From contig NC_065535.1 of NCBI RefSeq assembly GCF_932294415.1, forward strand, positions 25,012,782-25,076,781: DNA of 64,000 nt. Direction: 5' to 3'. The position numbers were made by a program, and so were the translations under genes. This stretch comes from Quercus robur. Taxonomy: Eukaryota > Streptophyta > Magnoliopsida > Fagales > Fagaceae. The notes below the pieces were generated by a model. That model was not told where the DNA came from. It saw nothing but the letters and a program-made list of their open reading frames with translations, and made no database searches. Shown here in pieces: positions 11,255 to 25,208 of this stretch (position 1 is the first letter of the stretch; each line of letters starts with the position of its first letter).

Positions 11255-13476
11255 ATGCTGAGGGATTCTGAGGAGGACACGGTGATGGTTGGAGCTGATC
11301 ATGAAGGCGATAAGGACGGTGCTATCGGGTGGAACTCAAGCGAAGAAGATAAGGGTAAGAGTGAAGAAGGTGGTGACAGAATTACTAGCGGTGGAAATCG
11401 GTGGCCTCGCCCAGAAACTTTAGCACTCTTGAAGATACGGTTGGACATGGATGGGGTGTTTCGTGACTCAAATCTTAAAGGTCCACTATGGGAAGAGGTT
11501 TCAAGGTGACTTGTAATATTTTCTTTTTAATATGTTTATTATGTTTTGTTGAAATTTTTGTTGTTGTTTTTACATCATCAGTTGAGATCCGGATTTGGGT
11601 TTCCACTGAAACCTTGTTTTCACCTTTTGGTTAAAAACTTTTTTAGTCATTTCACAGTATACACTTTTTTGGGATATTGGCAATTCTTCTTGTACTTTCA
11701 TTTGGTAATGTTTCTCAAATATATATTAATTTCTGAAACGATGATCACCATTTTCAATGCTCTTAAGTGAAAATCAAGTTGATTTACTTTTTAAGAATAA
11801 GATTAGTATTATTTATAATTAATAACCATTTTTTGAAGAATTCTAGAAGAGGGATATATTCATAATGATACATGACATTTTTTCCGACATTAGTTAATGT
11901 GTTTTCCTTGGGAAAACTTTGGTCATGATGATGATTTGTTTGATAGTTTCTCTCATCTTTCTAGGTCGTTCTTCCTTGACTCTATCCATCAATTCTTGTA
12001 GATTCTATTCTGAAAGTAATCATCTTTGGGATAGAAACTTATAAAAATGATGTTTTTTTCCAAAATTTCGGTGTCAGGAAACTAGCAGAGCTTGGTTATC
12101 ACCGGAACGCCAAGAAATGCAAGGAGAAATTTGAGAATGTCTATAAGTACCACAAAAGAACCAAAGAAGGTCGAACCGGGAAGCCAGAGGGAAAGACCTA
12201 TCGGTTTTTTGATCAATTACAAGCCCTTGAAAACAAACATCAACCATCTAAAGCAATGGCTTCAAGTGTTTCTAAAACTACTATTCCATCCACAGCAAAC
12301 CCTACAATCATATCCCACAATGGTGTTTCTAAGAGTACTACTGTTCCATCAACAACAAACCCTACAATCATATCCCAGAGTGTTGTCCCTCCAATACCAA
12401 ACCCTACAATTCCGCCATTACAAGCACCAAAACCTGTTGTTCCTAGAAATCCTTTGCAAAGTACCATTTCTGGGATTCTTTTCTCGGGTAATACTTCGAC
12501 CTCTTCTTCGACAGCGTCTGATGAAGAATTGAAAGGCCGTTGTAAGAAGAGGAGGAAATGGAAGGACTTTTTCAAGAGTCTTGCGAAGGAGGTGATAGAG
12601 AAGCAAGAGGAGCTACAGCTGAAATTCTTGGAAGCCATAGAGAAACATGAAAATGAACGAATAGTTCGAGAAGACTCTTGGAGGATACAAGAAATGGCAA
12701 GACTCAATAGAGAGCATGAAATGTTGGTCCAAGAACGATCCACCGCAGCAGCGAAGGACGCAGCGGTAATTGCATTCTTGCAGAAGATATCAAATGACAG
12801 CAATACAAATCTGCAGTCACCAGTGCCCCGGCTAACACTGCCACCACGCTTGCTCTCATCAGAGACCAATTCTGAGATTCAGAAAATGGATATAGTTCGC
12901 TTTGAGAATAATTCAACACCTTCACCGACACAAACAAGCTCTTCCAGATGGCCAAAAGCTGAAGTTGAAGCTCTGATAGGGCTTCGAACAAGTGTTGACC
13001 GTAACTATCAAGAAAATGGGCCAAAAGGGCCTATGTGGGAGGACATTTCAGCTGGAATGCGTAGGCTTGGATACAATCGGAGTGCCAAGAGATGCAAGGA
13101 GAAATGGGAGAACATCAACAAGTACTTCAAGAAGGTGAAGGAAAGCAACAAGACAAGGCCCGAGGACTCAAAGACGTGTCCGTACTTCCAAAAGCTTGAT
13201 GCACTATACAAAGAGAAGAAAAAAGTTGAAAGCTCAGCCAATTCTGGTCAAGATATGAATAACTTAATGGAGCCATTGATGGTCCAGCCAGAGCAGCAGT
13301 GGCCTCCACAAGAAGACAATAATCAGCAGGAGACAGTGATGGAAGATATTGAAAATGTGGAACAAAATGAAGAAGACGATGAAAATGAAGCTGTAGATAG
13401 TGAGGAAGAAGATAATGATGGCGGCGGTTTTGAGGTGGTAATAAACAAACCTACCTTGATGGATAATGGTGAATGA
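11255..13476 (+). CDS. Gene A: GT-2-clade trihelix transcription factor (two DNA-binding domains)
   Basis: Exon 1 is 11255-11505 and exon 2 is 12078-13476. The 572-bp intron (GTGACT...TGTCAG) splits an Arg codon, giving 549 aa. The start is the ATG in CACCATGC; earlier in-frame codons are not ATG. The N-terminal trihelix is residues about 49-135 (starts RWPRPETLALLKIR, ends YRFFDQLQAL). A Ser/Thr/Pro linker has short repeats of the type PST-NPTIIS. A central helical domain (about 237-322) contains RKWKDFF and EVIEKQEELQ. The second trihelix is about 374-463 (starts RWPKAEVEALIGLR, ends CPYFQKLDALY), and an acidic tail runs to the end. Such proteins bind GT-elements in nuclear promoters; in Arabidopsis GT-2, DF1 and GTL1 control growth, trichome and root-hair size, and water use. 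Which of these is the orthologue cannot be decided here. It is a paralogue of gene B. Confidence 0.95.
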
Positions 13477-14363
13477 GACAAGATAGGGAAGCTTCTTATA
13501 ATAGAGTTACAAATAGTTTGCGTCATTGGGTGTAAAAAGAGTGTCCTAAATGGTACAAAAGCATGTGAAAGAGCAAAGTTTCTGAGTTCTATTTTCAATG
13601 ATTAATCCCCCGGACCCCAAAAGAAAAGGGAAAATTGTTGTTTCATTCCTTCTTGATGTACACTAGTTTACACACTGTTAATATTTTATAAAATTACATT
13701 TTTTTAGAAATGTCCACACTTTACACTAAGTGTGTACAGTTAGTGTGTATTAAATAGTGTATAATAATCAATGCTCCAAAAAAAAAAAAAAGGTTGGAAT
13801 GATAATTAGATAAATAAATAAACCCTTATGATTTGTGTCCTATAATACCTTTCCTTATTTGGATCTGACTGAGAGAACAGAGAAATTGAATTGACACCAA
13901 CACACAGGAGGTTAGTGTAGAGTGGGATTTGATTAATTTGATAAATAATAATAACTATATATTTATTACAATTTGCCAACTTAATTTAATGGCATATCTT
14001 GTAATTTTCTATTACTTTATAAGGAAAGCATTGAATCAATAAATTAGTGTGGTGCCTTGGTTCATTCGACTACACATATAATGCTAATAATTTTGGTGGT
14101 TTATTCAACTTCACACATAATGCTAATAATTTTGGTTGCAATTAGATTTCTTATCATTGGAATCGAGGACTTTGGGTAAAGATCGGAACAAAGTAAGGTG
14201 CCTATAGTAATTATTAGTCAATTTTTATTTAGTTGCTCCGTTCTGCTAGTATAAAACTGTTTTCTGTACAGCTAATCGCAATTAATGAGAATAAGCAATC
14301 TCCAAGCCTTTGTCATAATGTTACCCTCTTAGTCCTCCAATTTTATTCTCTGTATACGTTTTT
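13477..14363. other. Region downstream of gene A
   Basis: Probable 3' UTR followed by AT-rich intergenic DNA. I cannot place the poly(A) site firmly. No further gene is seen. Confidence 0.45.
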
Positions 14364-14379
14364 AACATGAGACCCTTAT

Positions 14380-14543
14380 TTACCACCGCACACCCTTGAT
14401 GCAATGGTCACTTCATAAGTATAAGTGCTTGTGAAGTGTGGGAGGGTAAGGACCGGGGTTCTAGTCTTTAGGAAGGAACTTCACACACATATATACATAG
14501 ATTAGGTTAGAGTAGAATTTCTATCTTGTAAAAAAAAAAAAAA
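14380..14543 (+). mobile_element. tRNA-derived SINE with 16-bp target duplication
   Basis: AACATGAGACCCTTAT occurs at 14364-14379 and 14544-14559. The insert begins with a pol III A-box-like sequence (GATGCAATGGTCAC), has a B-box-like GGGGTTCTAGTCT at 14455-14467, and ends in about 14 A's. A diverged, inverted relative lies at 31678-31873. Confidence 0.85.
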
Positions 14544-14958
14544 AACATGAGACCCTTATCCTATCTACCTCCATCTCAAAGATCCTCGAGCTTCTCAAAT
14601 CTCTAGAATTTTTTTATTCTCTTAAACTCATAGTGTTTTTCCTTTGCTCGTAAGCTCTATTTTCCCCCTTTTTAATGAGCATCAATTACTAACAGATACA
14701 TCAGGAGAGGTCGACTAAGCGATAGTGGTACTAAGATGGGAGGATTGAGGAGATATTTCTTCACACTTTGTCAAACACATTTTGGCAATCCTTGTTTTTT
14801 CTAATAATAATAATAATAATAAAGCAGGGTCTTATTTCTAAGTAGTGCTTTAATGCTAATAACTCTTTTGCCATTGCTTGCTGCCAAACTATAATTTTCA
14901 ATTTGGCCTTCTACCATATAGGCCAAGCAGCCAAGTTCGGTACTTTCAAAATCTTTTA

Positions 14959-15089
14959 TGATCCGTTTGGACCGAGGGGAGTAGAGGAGAGTAGAGTAGA
15001 GTTGGCCCAAAATATTTTGGGCCAACTCTACTCTACTCTACTCTCTTTCACTCCCCCTCCCTCCCTCCTTCCTCAATCCAAACATGCCC
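14959..15089. mobile_element. Palindromic Tourist-like MITE, 131 bp
   Basis: The ends TGATCCGTTTGGA and (reverse complement of the right end) GGGCATGTTTGGA form a 13-bp terminal inverted repeat, flanked by TTA on both sides (14956-14958 and 15090-15092). The core is a long near-perfect palindrome centred on AAAATATTTT, with arms rich in AGAGT. Confidence 0.75.
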
Positions 15090-15416
15090 TTAAATAAAAG
15101 AAAGACAGAAAGAATACTACTAGGAGCTGCTTCAACAAATTAGAATTTCCAGTGGACCTAGAGACTCCGAGGCTATACCCTATTGGTTCCTCCCAAGGGC
15201 CCTTTATTGTATCATGCATGAGCAACATCTTCTTCTCTTTGTGAGAACCTTCTCCTAAGGATTTTCCTTCATAGACAGTGTAATGTGTGGACTTGGGCTC
15301 CATAGAGGTGACCGAAGGTGAGAGGAAAGCTTTTTCTTCATCACAGTGACCTACCCTAATAAGCATCCTACAACAAAGATAGAGTTTGGTTGAAATATTT
15401 ATAAATATCGCATGGT

Positions 15417-15830
15417 CAGTGGAGGAACCACACACAAGGGTGGGGGGCCAAGGCCCCCCAAAAATTTAAAAAAATTATTTTATAGTATGTATATTATTTA
15501 TATTTTAAAAAATGTAGCATGTAAAAACTGAAGTCACCCCCCCACCCCCCCCAAAAAAAAAAATTTGAGTCATTTCAAGGGTGCTCTTAAAAGAAAGAGA
15601 AATTTATAATTTAAGAGATTTAACAAATTAAACTATGTAGAAAATGATAAATTTTTGTACATGTCTAATAGAAGAAGTACATGACTTTTATATACTCATT
15701 AATATTTAGAAGATGATAAATTTTCTTAGAAAATTAATTTATGTATGTGTGTGTGTAGAGGTTTGTCTTAACTAATATATTAGTATCACAACTTGGCCCC
15801 TCCAAACCAAAATTTCTGGCTCCGCCCCTG
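15417..15830. mobile_element. Non-autonomous hAT-like element, 414 bp
   Basis: The left end CAGTGGAGGAACCA and the inverted right end CAGGGGCGGAGCCA are imperfect terminal repeats. The flanks CGCATGGT (15409-15416) and CGCATTGT (15831-15838) are an 8-bp duplication with one mismatch, the hAT length. No transposase is present. Confidence 0.75.
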
Positions 15831-17469
15831 CGCATTGTTGTGGTAGTAATGTCCTGGAACCTAGCAACTATTCCGTGCTTGAGTTTCAAGTTAGAGAATA
15901 CCTTCTCTTCTGATTTTCCTATCCAGTGACCTGTTCAACAACAAATTCTTACATGGTCCAAGGAAATCAAAGGTACGCTTCCACCATTTCATCTATATCG
16001 AAACCTATACTAAGAGCTCCTTTCAGCACTTACTCCTAAGTTGGAGAACCAAGCGTCGGATTGAGCGTCTCTAATTTACAAATCTTGTTTACTATTGTAT
16101 AATAAGGAAATAAACTTTTCTTTTGCGGCTAGATCTCCATTTAGTAGAAGATTTTTTTTTGCCTTGTCATTTATAGAAAGGGGGGGGGGGGGGGGGGACA
16201 CTGAGTTTGTTTCTAGGATAATTGAACAGGAACCTTGCATTCTTTGGCAAATTTTTGTAGACTTTCCCTTGAAATGTCATCCTAGCTAGTAAATCCCAAT
16301 CCTCAATTGGATATTATTTTGTAGAACTCCTCTGTAAATATCAACTTCCCCACCTTTTATCACCAAATTCTGTGTTGAAAACCCATCAGTTGTTGCCTTA
16401 AGCATTGATGGTGTGAACTTGTACTTTCGACGCACTTGAATTAATTTATTAGGGTGCCCATCTAATCTTATAATAGTTATTACTTATTATTACAACCTAG
16501 GGCGTGGGTTGTCACATTAAATATTAATTAAATTGGTCACTTTTTAATTCCAAGTTTGCAAGGGACATAAAATTTTTAGAGACTTTCTTACATCTCAAAG
16601 TCTCAAACAGAAGGGGTGACGGGAAAAAATTAGTGAACTGTTCGAGAAACTTTTCCTTATAATTGATTGGAATGAGTAGGTTGTAGCTGAATACAAATTT
16701 TCTGTACCACTTTTTGTATTCTATTTTATATTCCACAAATCACAACTTATCATGCATTTATTTAATTTTCCTTATAAAATAGTCGAAGTTTAAAATGGAA
16801 AAAAAATAAACACATGACTAGTTGTAATTGGTGAAATATAAAGTAGAATACAAAAAGTAGTACAGAGGATTTGTATTCGTTGTTACTGCTATACCTAAAT
16901 TTAATTGAGTATAAAGTAGAAAAATGGAGGAGGTGATAAGTTGTAACAATGGGTGGGCACTTTTTAATTGGGCCACAACCAGTATGTTGCGGCAATAATC
17001 ACTCAAATTTAATTATGTCCTCATGGAAAAAAAACGGAGGAGGTTGCAACTTTAGGTGGGATCATTTTGTAGGAAAAGTTTTGATCACCTATAGTTAAAG
17101 TTTCTATTAATTATAAAAATTTAAAAAAAAAAAAAAAAAAGACAAGTTATTTTTATAAGAAAAAGTTAATGAATATTATAAGCTCATTGGTTTAGTAAAT
17201 ATCTTTAAAAACTTTTTATAGTAAATTTTTTAAAAAAAATTAATTAATTGTTTTGAAGTCTTTTTATATTTTTCATAAAAATTGTGTTAAAAATTTCTCA
17301 AAACAGTTTATTAACAATTATCCTCAATACACCCATTAACCGGTCATATCTTTAAAATAATTATATTATCAGTTTAGATACTTTTACACCACCCAACGAA
17401 ATAGATGGATTCCATTTTATCTGAATTATTATATTAAAACTAACGGTCAAAACTATCAATTTCTATGAT

Positions 17470-17607
17470 TGACTATCCCCCAAAGTCTTGGTCCAATGAT
17501 TAGGATCTTATTGGGGTAGATCTTGAGTTCAAATTTCCGAAAACGATGATACGAAGTCGGTTTAGTTTAAGGACTATAAAACTTTATTTGATTAAAAAAA
17601 AAATTAC
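17470..17607 (+). mobile_element. Possible tRNA-derived SINE
   Basis: AAGTCTTGGTCCAATGATTAGG resembles an A box and GAGTTCAAATTTCC a B box about 40 bp later, and the block ends in an A run near 17597-17605. I found no target duplication. Confidence 0.45.
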
Positions 17608-18552
17608 TAACAGTGAAGTGATTGAAATATCTGATTTTGCTTGAAAAGTGCCAAAGATGAATGATTCATTAGAAAATGACGAAACTTAGCTTGATCGAAA
17701 GATTTTCTCCTTTTTTCCCAAACGGTAGAGTTTGAACACATTATTTCAGTTCAGTCGTAGGTAGAAGTTCCCACTAAACCAAAACTTCTTTGCACATTGA
17801 GAAACTTTTTTTTTTTTTTCCTGAATAGAATGAGTGATCTATGATCTACAAAATGAGAAGCAGGGTATGATCCTTTTCCTCTATATGTGAGTCATGCACT
17901 ATTTAATGATGATTATACACGCTCGGAACAAACTCAGCATTAATTATTGGAACCAAGAACAACCTTTGCTTTGAACTTTTAGAACATCTTTTCGTTTTTT
18001 CTTTTCCTTTTGCTACTTCGTTGTCGGCTAGGATTCTTAGAGCACTGCCCAAGGAGTACAATTTTTTTTTTTTACCTTTTGAAGAAACAAACACAGACAT
18101 ATACTAAAGAGAGGGAAAGAGGTTCTAACACAAAAACACACCACAACTTCACCCAAGAAGTACAAGTTAAAAATTAATAAATATTCAATTATGAACTGTA
18201 ATGCACTTTTAAAATAAAAAATAAAATACACATGTTAATGATTCATTGACTTACATATACAAATTTATTGTGATAAGTGTACTTTTTTTAATATACGTGT
18301 ACTATTTGACTTTAATTTTTGAAAAATAATAAAAATATTATTTAATAAAACATTAAATATATCTTAACTAGTGTCTTTAAAACATTCTTTAATAAAATCC
18401 AATTTTTTATTAGTGAATTTAGTTAGTGAATAGAGAAATCTCTTGGAGTGAAGCTAAATATATAAGTTAAGAGACTTGGTCCTAGGACCTCACAAATCAC
18501 ATGATGCCTAGATACCTCTAGACTAGCCCTTTAGGAGTAGAGAACAACTTTA

Positions 18553-20100
18553 AGGCTGTGTTTGTTTCGGGTGAAAAGCCTTTATTGAAAACATTTTGCA
18601 ACCTTATGAATGTTTGGGTGGATTGAAAAACTTGGTCAAACTGAAATTAATTTCCCTTTGACTGTAAACCAAGGTCGGCTAGAGTGTAAAATCAATTACA
18701 CTTTCATTTTACAGCATTTTATTTTCAGCCTTCACTCTCACACTCACGCTTTACAAATCCAAAGCAAAGAGAGATAGCAAAGAGGAGAGCTTGAACCAAC
18801 AACCACCTCCATCATTGAACGTCACTCTCATTCTCACCACCAGTTAGGTTGCTCGCGTTCTCCCTTCTTCTGTCTCTTTACCTCTCTTTCCCTTGAACCT
18901 ATGAAGCCCCAAAGCTCGATCTATCCAGATCGAGCTAGCACGTACCAAAACTAAAGTTCTCTCTTACCAATTTGCTGAGCCATGTCACCGATTTGTCCTC
19001 TCTCTTTTGTGTGTGTGCGTGTGTGTGTGGCTTAAAAAAAGGTAATTTCCCCACATTAATTACTTAAGAAAGGGTGTTGTATGTGAGATTACCAATTTCA
19101 ATTATGGTAATAATTTAGACCCCAAAGTTTAAATTAAGCCTTAATCAATATTAGGCTAGTCTATCAATTAACACCAAGTTTATGTGATTAACCGATTGAT
19201 ATAAGCAAGGATGATACTAATTGCATGGATGACAATCAAAATGAGCAACCACAAAAAATAATTGGCACAGTAGTCAACAAGATAATACCAGATGTATTAT
19301 CAAAGAGGAAAATTAGATAATCAAGCGAAAAACCTCTATGTCGCACTACCAACAAAACTATCCACTAGAATGAATAGTTGCATTGCAAGATATACATAAA
19401 ACCCTCCAAGCCTAGTGTTATCTATGTACATAAGCCTTCCAAGCTCTTACTAAAAATCAACTTCACCAAGTCCTTTCTTCAATCTAGCCACCAATCTGCA
19501 AGTTGAGCCATCAACTACAATCACCCAAGTACCACAAGCAACCAAGTTTCCTTGGATTTATAGGAGTGCAAAATGATTCCCAAGGTTCCAAACAACAATC
19601 ACAACACAAGTGGTGATGGGTGTGAAGGATCTAATCTCCTCTCATAGGATTTGGCCATGGTGAGAGGGAGATAGTAGAGAGAATTGGTAGGTGTTTGGCT
19701 CTCACAAAAGGGAATGTTTCTCTCAACTCTCAAAGGGGTATTAGGGCTTTTAGGGCTCTCTCTAGTGTTTCAATATTTGAATTAGGTTTACAATTTTTTG
19801 GAAAATGGGACTTATTTAGGTAGGTTAAAGGGGCCGATACAACAAACAAAAAGTAATCGAATGTTTCAGGTTCAGTTGAGTTCATAGGGATAAGAATGAG
19901 GCAAGATTGAGGCAAACTCACCATCCAAAGACTTTTCAAACTTGAACTTCATACCATTCTCGCCTCATACACTTGAACCACTTTAAACCACAAGCCCAAT
20001 ACAAGAAAAGACTCACAAAAACATACATAGAAATATGAATTTTGAAACCCAAAATACATTGAAACTTGTCAAGGAATTAGCCAGCATCTAGAAGATTTAA
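18553..20100. repeat. Repeat-like block of uncertain class
   Basis: It begins GGCTGTGTTTGTTTCGGGTG, a start seen in plant MITEs. From about 19060 it continues into AC-rich, low-poly(T) sequence that reads like the LTR or leader of a copia-type element. No terminal repeats or domain could be confirmed. Confidence 0.25.
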
Positions 20101-23100
20101 CCATGTGTAGTATAACTTGTCACATTTTTTTTAAAAGTTACAATCAATTTTTAGTAGTGTTTATAGTAAACTATGTGTTATAACTTATAAGTTTGTTTCT
20201 TTTAAATAAAAAATAAATAAACAAAAAGCCCCATTCCATCTCTACTTGTCGTGAGCTTATTTATTAAAAAGCTACTTTTTATCTGATCTTTAACTAAATA
20301 AACAAAGGCACAAAGATATCTCATTTTATTCATTTATCGTGACATGGGTGTTATCATTTGAATTTGAAAATTGAAACCCAAGAGGGGTCATGATCATGAA
20401 CATTATATGTATTCAATTAGATAGAGGTCTTATAGGTAGTCAAATGTGGCGTGAGTCGCGCTGTTTTGGACGGCCGCGGAACCCTTTCACACACTTGGGA
20501 AATCAACTACGTATTGGCTGCACAGCCACATGCTTTCGATTATTCCTTCCCTTTGATACCATTACTCATTTCAGCCTCTTTGATTGCCACATTTTCATAA
20601 GTCAAGAATCTCAGGGGAAGTAAATTTGTTCTTATTCATTCATAATCATCTTATATAATTTGTCTCACAAATAAGTGATTTTTTTTTTCTTTTATTGAAA
20701 TGGCAATTTTCATAACATTTTGACCAAACCTGCTTGGATTTTTTTTTTTTTTGATCAGTACTATATTATAAAATTTAATTAAACAATTAAAACAATGAGC
20801 TGGCCTTGATATAAATCTACCTGATATGCCGGCATCACAATTTTTTTTTTAATTTTTTTAATTTTTTACTTTCTTGAAAGTTGAAAGGTCAACCTCTCCT
20901 CAACTTGCATTTATCTTCATTAATGTAAGATCTGCAAATTAATTCCTTTTATCCAATGGACTATCCTTCTCTAATAAGACATTCCCACTCTCTCTAATAG
21001 AGAATATCCACATGCCCTACTATCAAATCCAAACCCACCTTTATCAAATGGAAGCAGCACTTTTCATATGGTCCAACCTAACATTTATACAAATGACAAT
21101 AGCACGATAAAACTTTCAAGTTTCTAGTGTAAGGAGAAACGTCATGTTTTGGGGTTTGCCAATGAATGATTATTAAGAAAATGGACACAATACTTTTCCA
21201 TGCATGCTATAGAGAATCAGAGCTGACAAAGATGAAAGAAAAAAAAAAACCAAGCGAGAAATCATGCATTGAGGGTACAAATATATTGTTTTGTTTTGAA
21301 GGCTAAGCAACCTCAAGATTAACAAATAGATAGTGTTTTCAAGAACTTGAACATAAATTATTAGGTTTTTTTCAGTGCAATTTCTACTTCAAACTTCTTG
21401 TAGATTCTTCAATCTCTAGAGCATGTGAATTAGTACCACGGCTTTCATTCAAGTCTGCCATTAAGACATATAGCAGCATACGTGGTCTCTTTAATGTCTT
21501 TGTCAGAGAATAAATGTGCAAAGTGTTTAAATACGGAAGGTAATTGGACTTAAAAAGGAGTTGAGATATTGAGAAACTAGTCTTGGGAATACGACAGTAC
21601 TATGTTACACTGTACATAATTTGCTTTCTGTCTGATTTATGATCAGTTTGGCCTTGAAGTTTGTATTGGGTATCTTTTGCCATTTTAATTACTGGAATTT
21701 CACATTTCATTATTAGCAATCAAATTGGAATCACCATGCAGTTAATGCATGTCATTTAGGTAACAATTTTTTTACCTGGAATGATTTGCAGTGCTATGGG
21801 GTAAATAATTAACTAGAACTCACCCACCAAAAAATAAAAATAAAAAACTAGAACTTTATTGCAACACGTTTTGGAAGAAGATGTTCTATTCAAAATAGAC
21901 AAATCACCACTCGAATTAATTAGCTAAATAAATGTTATTCTTAAGCATTCTGAAAAGATCGCTACACGTATTGATAAAATAATTTTGTTTTCTCTTGTGC
22001 CCATGCTTTTCTGTTTAATTGATTGGTAGATCAGGTTTAGATATATATATATATATATATATATGTTTTTTCACCATAGACGCAACTCTTTTTTTTTTTT
22101 TTTTTACTTCTTAAAAAATGATATCAAATCAAGAAAATGACTACTCAGGTTCACATAAAAAACTGGTAGTGGTAAAAAAGAAAAAGTGAAAAAGAAAGAA
22201 TGAGGTGGTTAATTAGAGGGAAGCATTTTATCGAATTAATGCATGTAAAAATCTTTTTCCTTTTCCAGTTGACACTGAAGGGTGATAAGTTGAAGCAAGT
22301 TGGATCCTGTCCCACTAAAATTACAAGAGGAAGACGGACTTTTCTGCATGTATGTGTGATGGCAATAGGAGCTTTTATGTCTTACACTGTTACTGCGTAA
22401 CAGTATTTATTCCTGTCAGAGAGATGATAGATCAAAACCAATCAATTTGTGGGGCACATCTTTTATTGCACAAAATTGTTGTATTTTTCATTAAAATGGA
22501 CAAAACTGTAGTGCACGCACAAGTCAATGGAAATACGCCAATGGTGAGGAATGAAATGAATGGCTTTGCGTAATTGATCACAAAAGGGTCGGTTCAATAA
22601 TACAGTCTGATGTTGAACACAATAAATTTAAATAGGATTTTTTAAAAAAAATTTTAAAAAATTAAAAATCTACTTTTTATGCAAAATTGACGCTCAAGTT
22701 TATATTTAGGTTTTGTTAACATATTTGATCTTAACTAAGCCTTTATGGATTTTGATTTAGTAAAGCCTCTTTCGGCATAAATAATTATATCAATTATTAT
22801 TGGTAAAATTTTGTAAGCAATTCATACATTTTAAAAAGAATTAAGTCTTTTAATATTAATAATAACTATAATATTACATGTTCGAACATCATTATGATTA
22901 TTTTCATTGTGATCTTTTTATTGTATGGTTTCATTATTTTCTAACTTTTTTTTTTTTATGAATTTCTTGTTTATTTGTGAGATTTCATATAAATTTACTA
23001 TTATATTTTTTATATTGCTACTAACAGATTTATAAAAGGATCATATATGATAGCAATAAACTTTTAAATTATTTATATTAATTTTCTGTTATATTTTTAT

Positions 23101-23704
23101 ACTGCTAATAACAAATTTAAAAGATCATATTTGATAGCAATAAATTTTCTATTCTTGTCTCTCATTTTCTGAAGTTTTTCACTTCTAGATTAATATTTTG
23201 TAGTAGAAATTTATAGTTAAGAAATATCTACATATAAAATAATACCATATATCTACAATGTAAAACTATAATATGAATAACAATAACCAACCCAAGATCG
23301 AAAAAAAAAAAATCATGGCTTTAACAAAAATATATGTTTTTTAAAAGAGTTTTATTTTACCTTGAATAAGGGAAATGAATGGTGAAAGAAAGTTGAAATC
23401 TAATTTCTAATTTTCATTTTGGTGTTGAGAGAGAGAGAGCACTAAAAAAACAATTTTTAGTGAGTCTTTTATCAATGGGTTTAGTGACTTAGGCCTAAAG
23501 CCAATCAGCCAACTTTGGATAATAGGTTTTCAAGGTTGGAATATTTACATTGACTGTCTTTTACTTATATAATGTAAGATATGACAAGGCGGAAGCTAGT
23601 TGATCAAGGCTTCAAATAATGGCTTTGGGATAAAATGACATATATATGATTGTCATTATTAAGTAAAATTATTCCATTATTTCAATGTACCATGTCATCC
23701 TCTC

Positions 23705-23757
23705 ATATTAGAGTGATTTTTTTTTTTTTTTTTTTTTTGAGAAAAATATTAGAGTGA
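23705..23757. mobile_element. Micro-retroposed poly(T) insert with 12-bp target duplication
   Basis: ATATTAGAGTGA occurs at 23705-23716 and 23746-23757. Between the copies is a T run ending in GAGAAAA. Confidence 0.65.
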
Positions 23758-24291
23758 ATTTTGCTTGTAGAGCCTACGTATAAAATTTATCCATATACGT
23801 AGGAGGGAAGTGTGTAGAACATATAATTCCATTATTAACTTGAAGGAAATTGATTGGCCAAATTGTCCTAAGTGGAAATACAGGGTTGGAATCTTATACT
23901 AATGTCCAAAAATAAATTAAACTAAAATGAAAATGAGAAAAAAAAAAATAGAGGATTGGATGCAGCCGACATTATGCTCAATTGATTTAAAAGGAAAATA
24001 TTAGCCACTTTATTCCATAATGAAATTCCTAAAGTATAGCATTGTCTTTAGTAGAAAAATCTTATGCAATCATAGTTGTACCAAATGATCATCTGAACTT
24101 CCTCATTTCTTTTTCTTTTCAAAACAACTCATCACATAAATTAAATTGATCTCATAGTTGAACATTCGTACAATTTTTTTTTTAATAGATATGATAAGAT
24201 TTGAAATCTATAATATATATTTCATGATTGTTACTTTTTATTATCAAATTAAAAAACAAATTGATTTTTTTTATGATGTATGTAAGATTTG

Positions 24292-24365
24292 AACCAAATC
24301 TTTTTTTTTTTTCTTTCTTTTTTTTTAGAAGAATATTGTAGATTCCATTAAAGAGAAACCAAATC
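24292..24365 (-). mobile_element. Short LINE 3'-end insert (minus orientation)
   Basis: AACCAAATC occurs at 24292-24300 and 24357-24365. Between the copies is a T-rich run, then about 30 bp that, read on the - strand, resembles a LINE 3' end (TCTCTTTAATGGAATC) followed by poly(A). Confidence 0.55.
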
Positions 24366-24585
24366 GGCTAGAATTACAACATTAAAGTGTAGAGGAACAT
24401 CCTCTATCGACAAAGAAAAATATGTAACATATCCAGCAGATCTCTTATTCAATCACAAAAAATTTCACTAATTGAATTAATTGAAATCCACCACTTATAA
24501 AAAATAATAATTAACAAAACTTTGTCAAACATCTCACCACAAATATTTAGGTGTCGATTTTTGCACACATCTCAACTGTATTAAG

Positions 24586-24632
24586 TTACATTCATTTTTT
24601 TTTTTTTTTAAGAAAGAAAATTACATTCATTT
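24586..24632. mobile_element. Micro-retroposed poly(T) insert with 12-bp target duplication
   Basis: TTACATTCATTT occurs at 24586-24597 and 24621-24632 around a T run plus AAGAAAGAAAA. Confidence 0.65.
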
Positions 24633-25173
24633 AGAATTCAAGTGATAGTCTAATAACTTCTTTTATGGTGCTTTATACATATGGGTGGATCGATTCTTAC
24701 TCTTATCTCCACTCTCCCATTATCTACCTTAAAAAAAAATTAAAAGTAAATAAATACACTCCTTTCATCTTTCTTTTAATACTCATGCTCACGTCAAATC
24801 ATGAATTCATGATCATGAATTTAAAGAAAACCAATGACTTATACAAGGAAAAGCTGTCTGTAATTAATTCCTGAAAAATAAATGAAAGAAGGAAAAACTG
24901 CATGCAAGTTAGGTCCTTTATATATTAAGAAAACTTAGAAGATTCCTTTTGGTGGACCCTGTTGTTGTAGGGTTCATGACTCCATGTGATATTGGCCTTT
25001 TGTGGTAAGGGCCCTGTTGGAAAGGGCAAGCATAATGTGCCCTCGTTTTAAGCTGTTCTGCACTACATGAATCTGAACCCCATCATATACTGTTTTCTGA
25101 ATTTCTCTGCAAAACCACCAGATGCCGTTAAATTGAAAAATTAAATATTAAAAACAAAGACTGAAAAGATGCT

Positions 25174-25208
<35 letters not shown>

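Noticed and set aside
12240..12869. 209-aa frame on the - strand
   Set aside because: It is antisense to exon 2 of gene A, a shadow of its Ser/Lys-rich codons.
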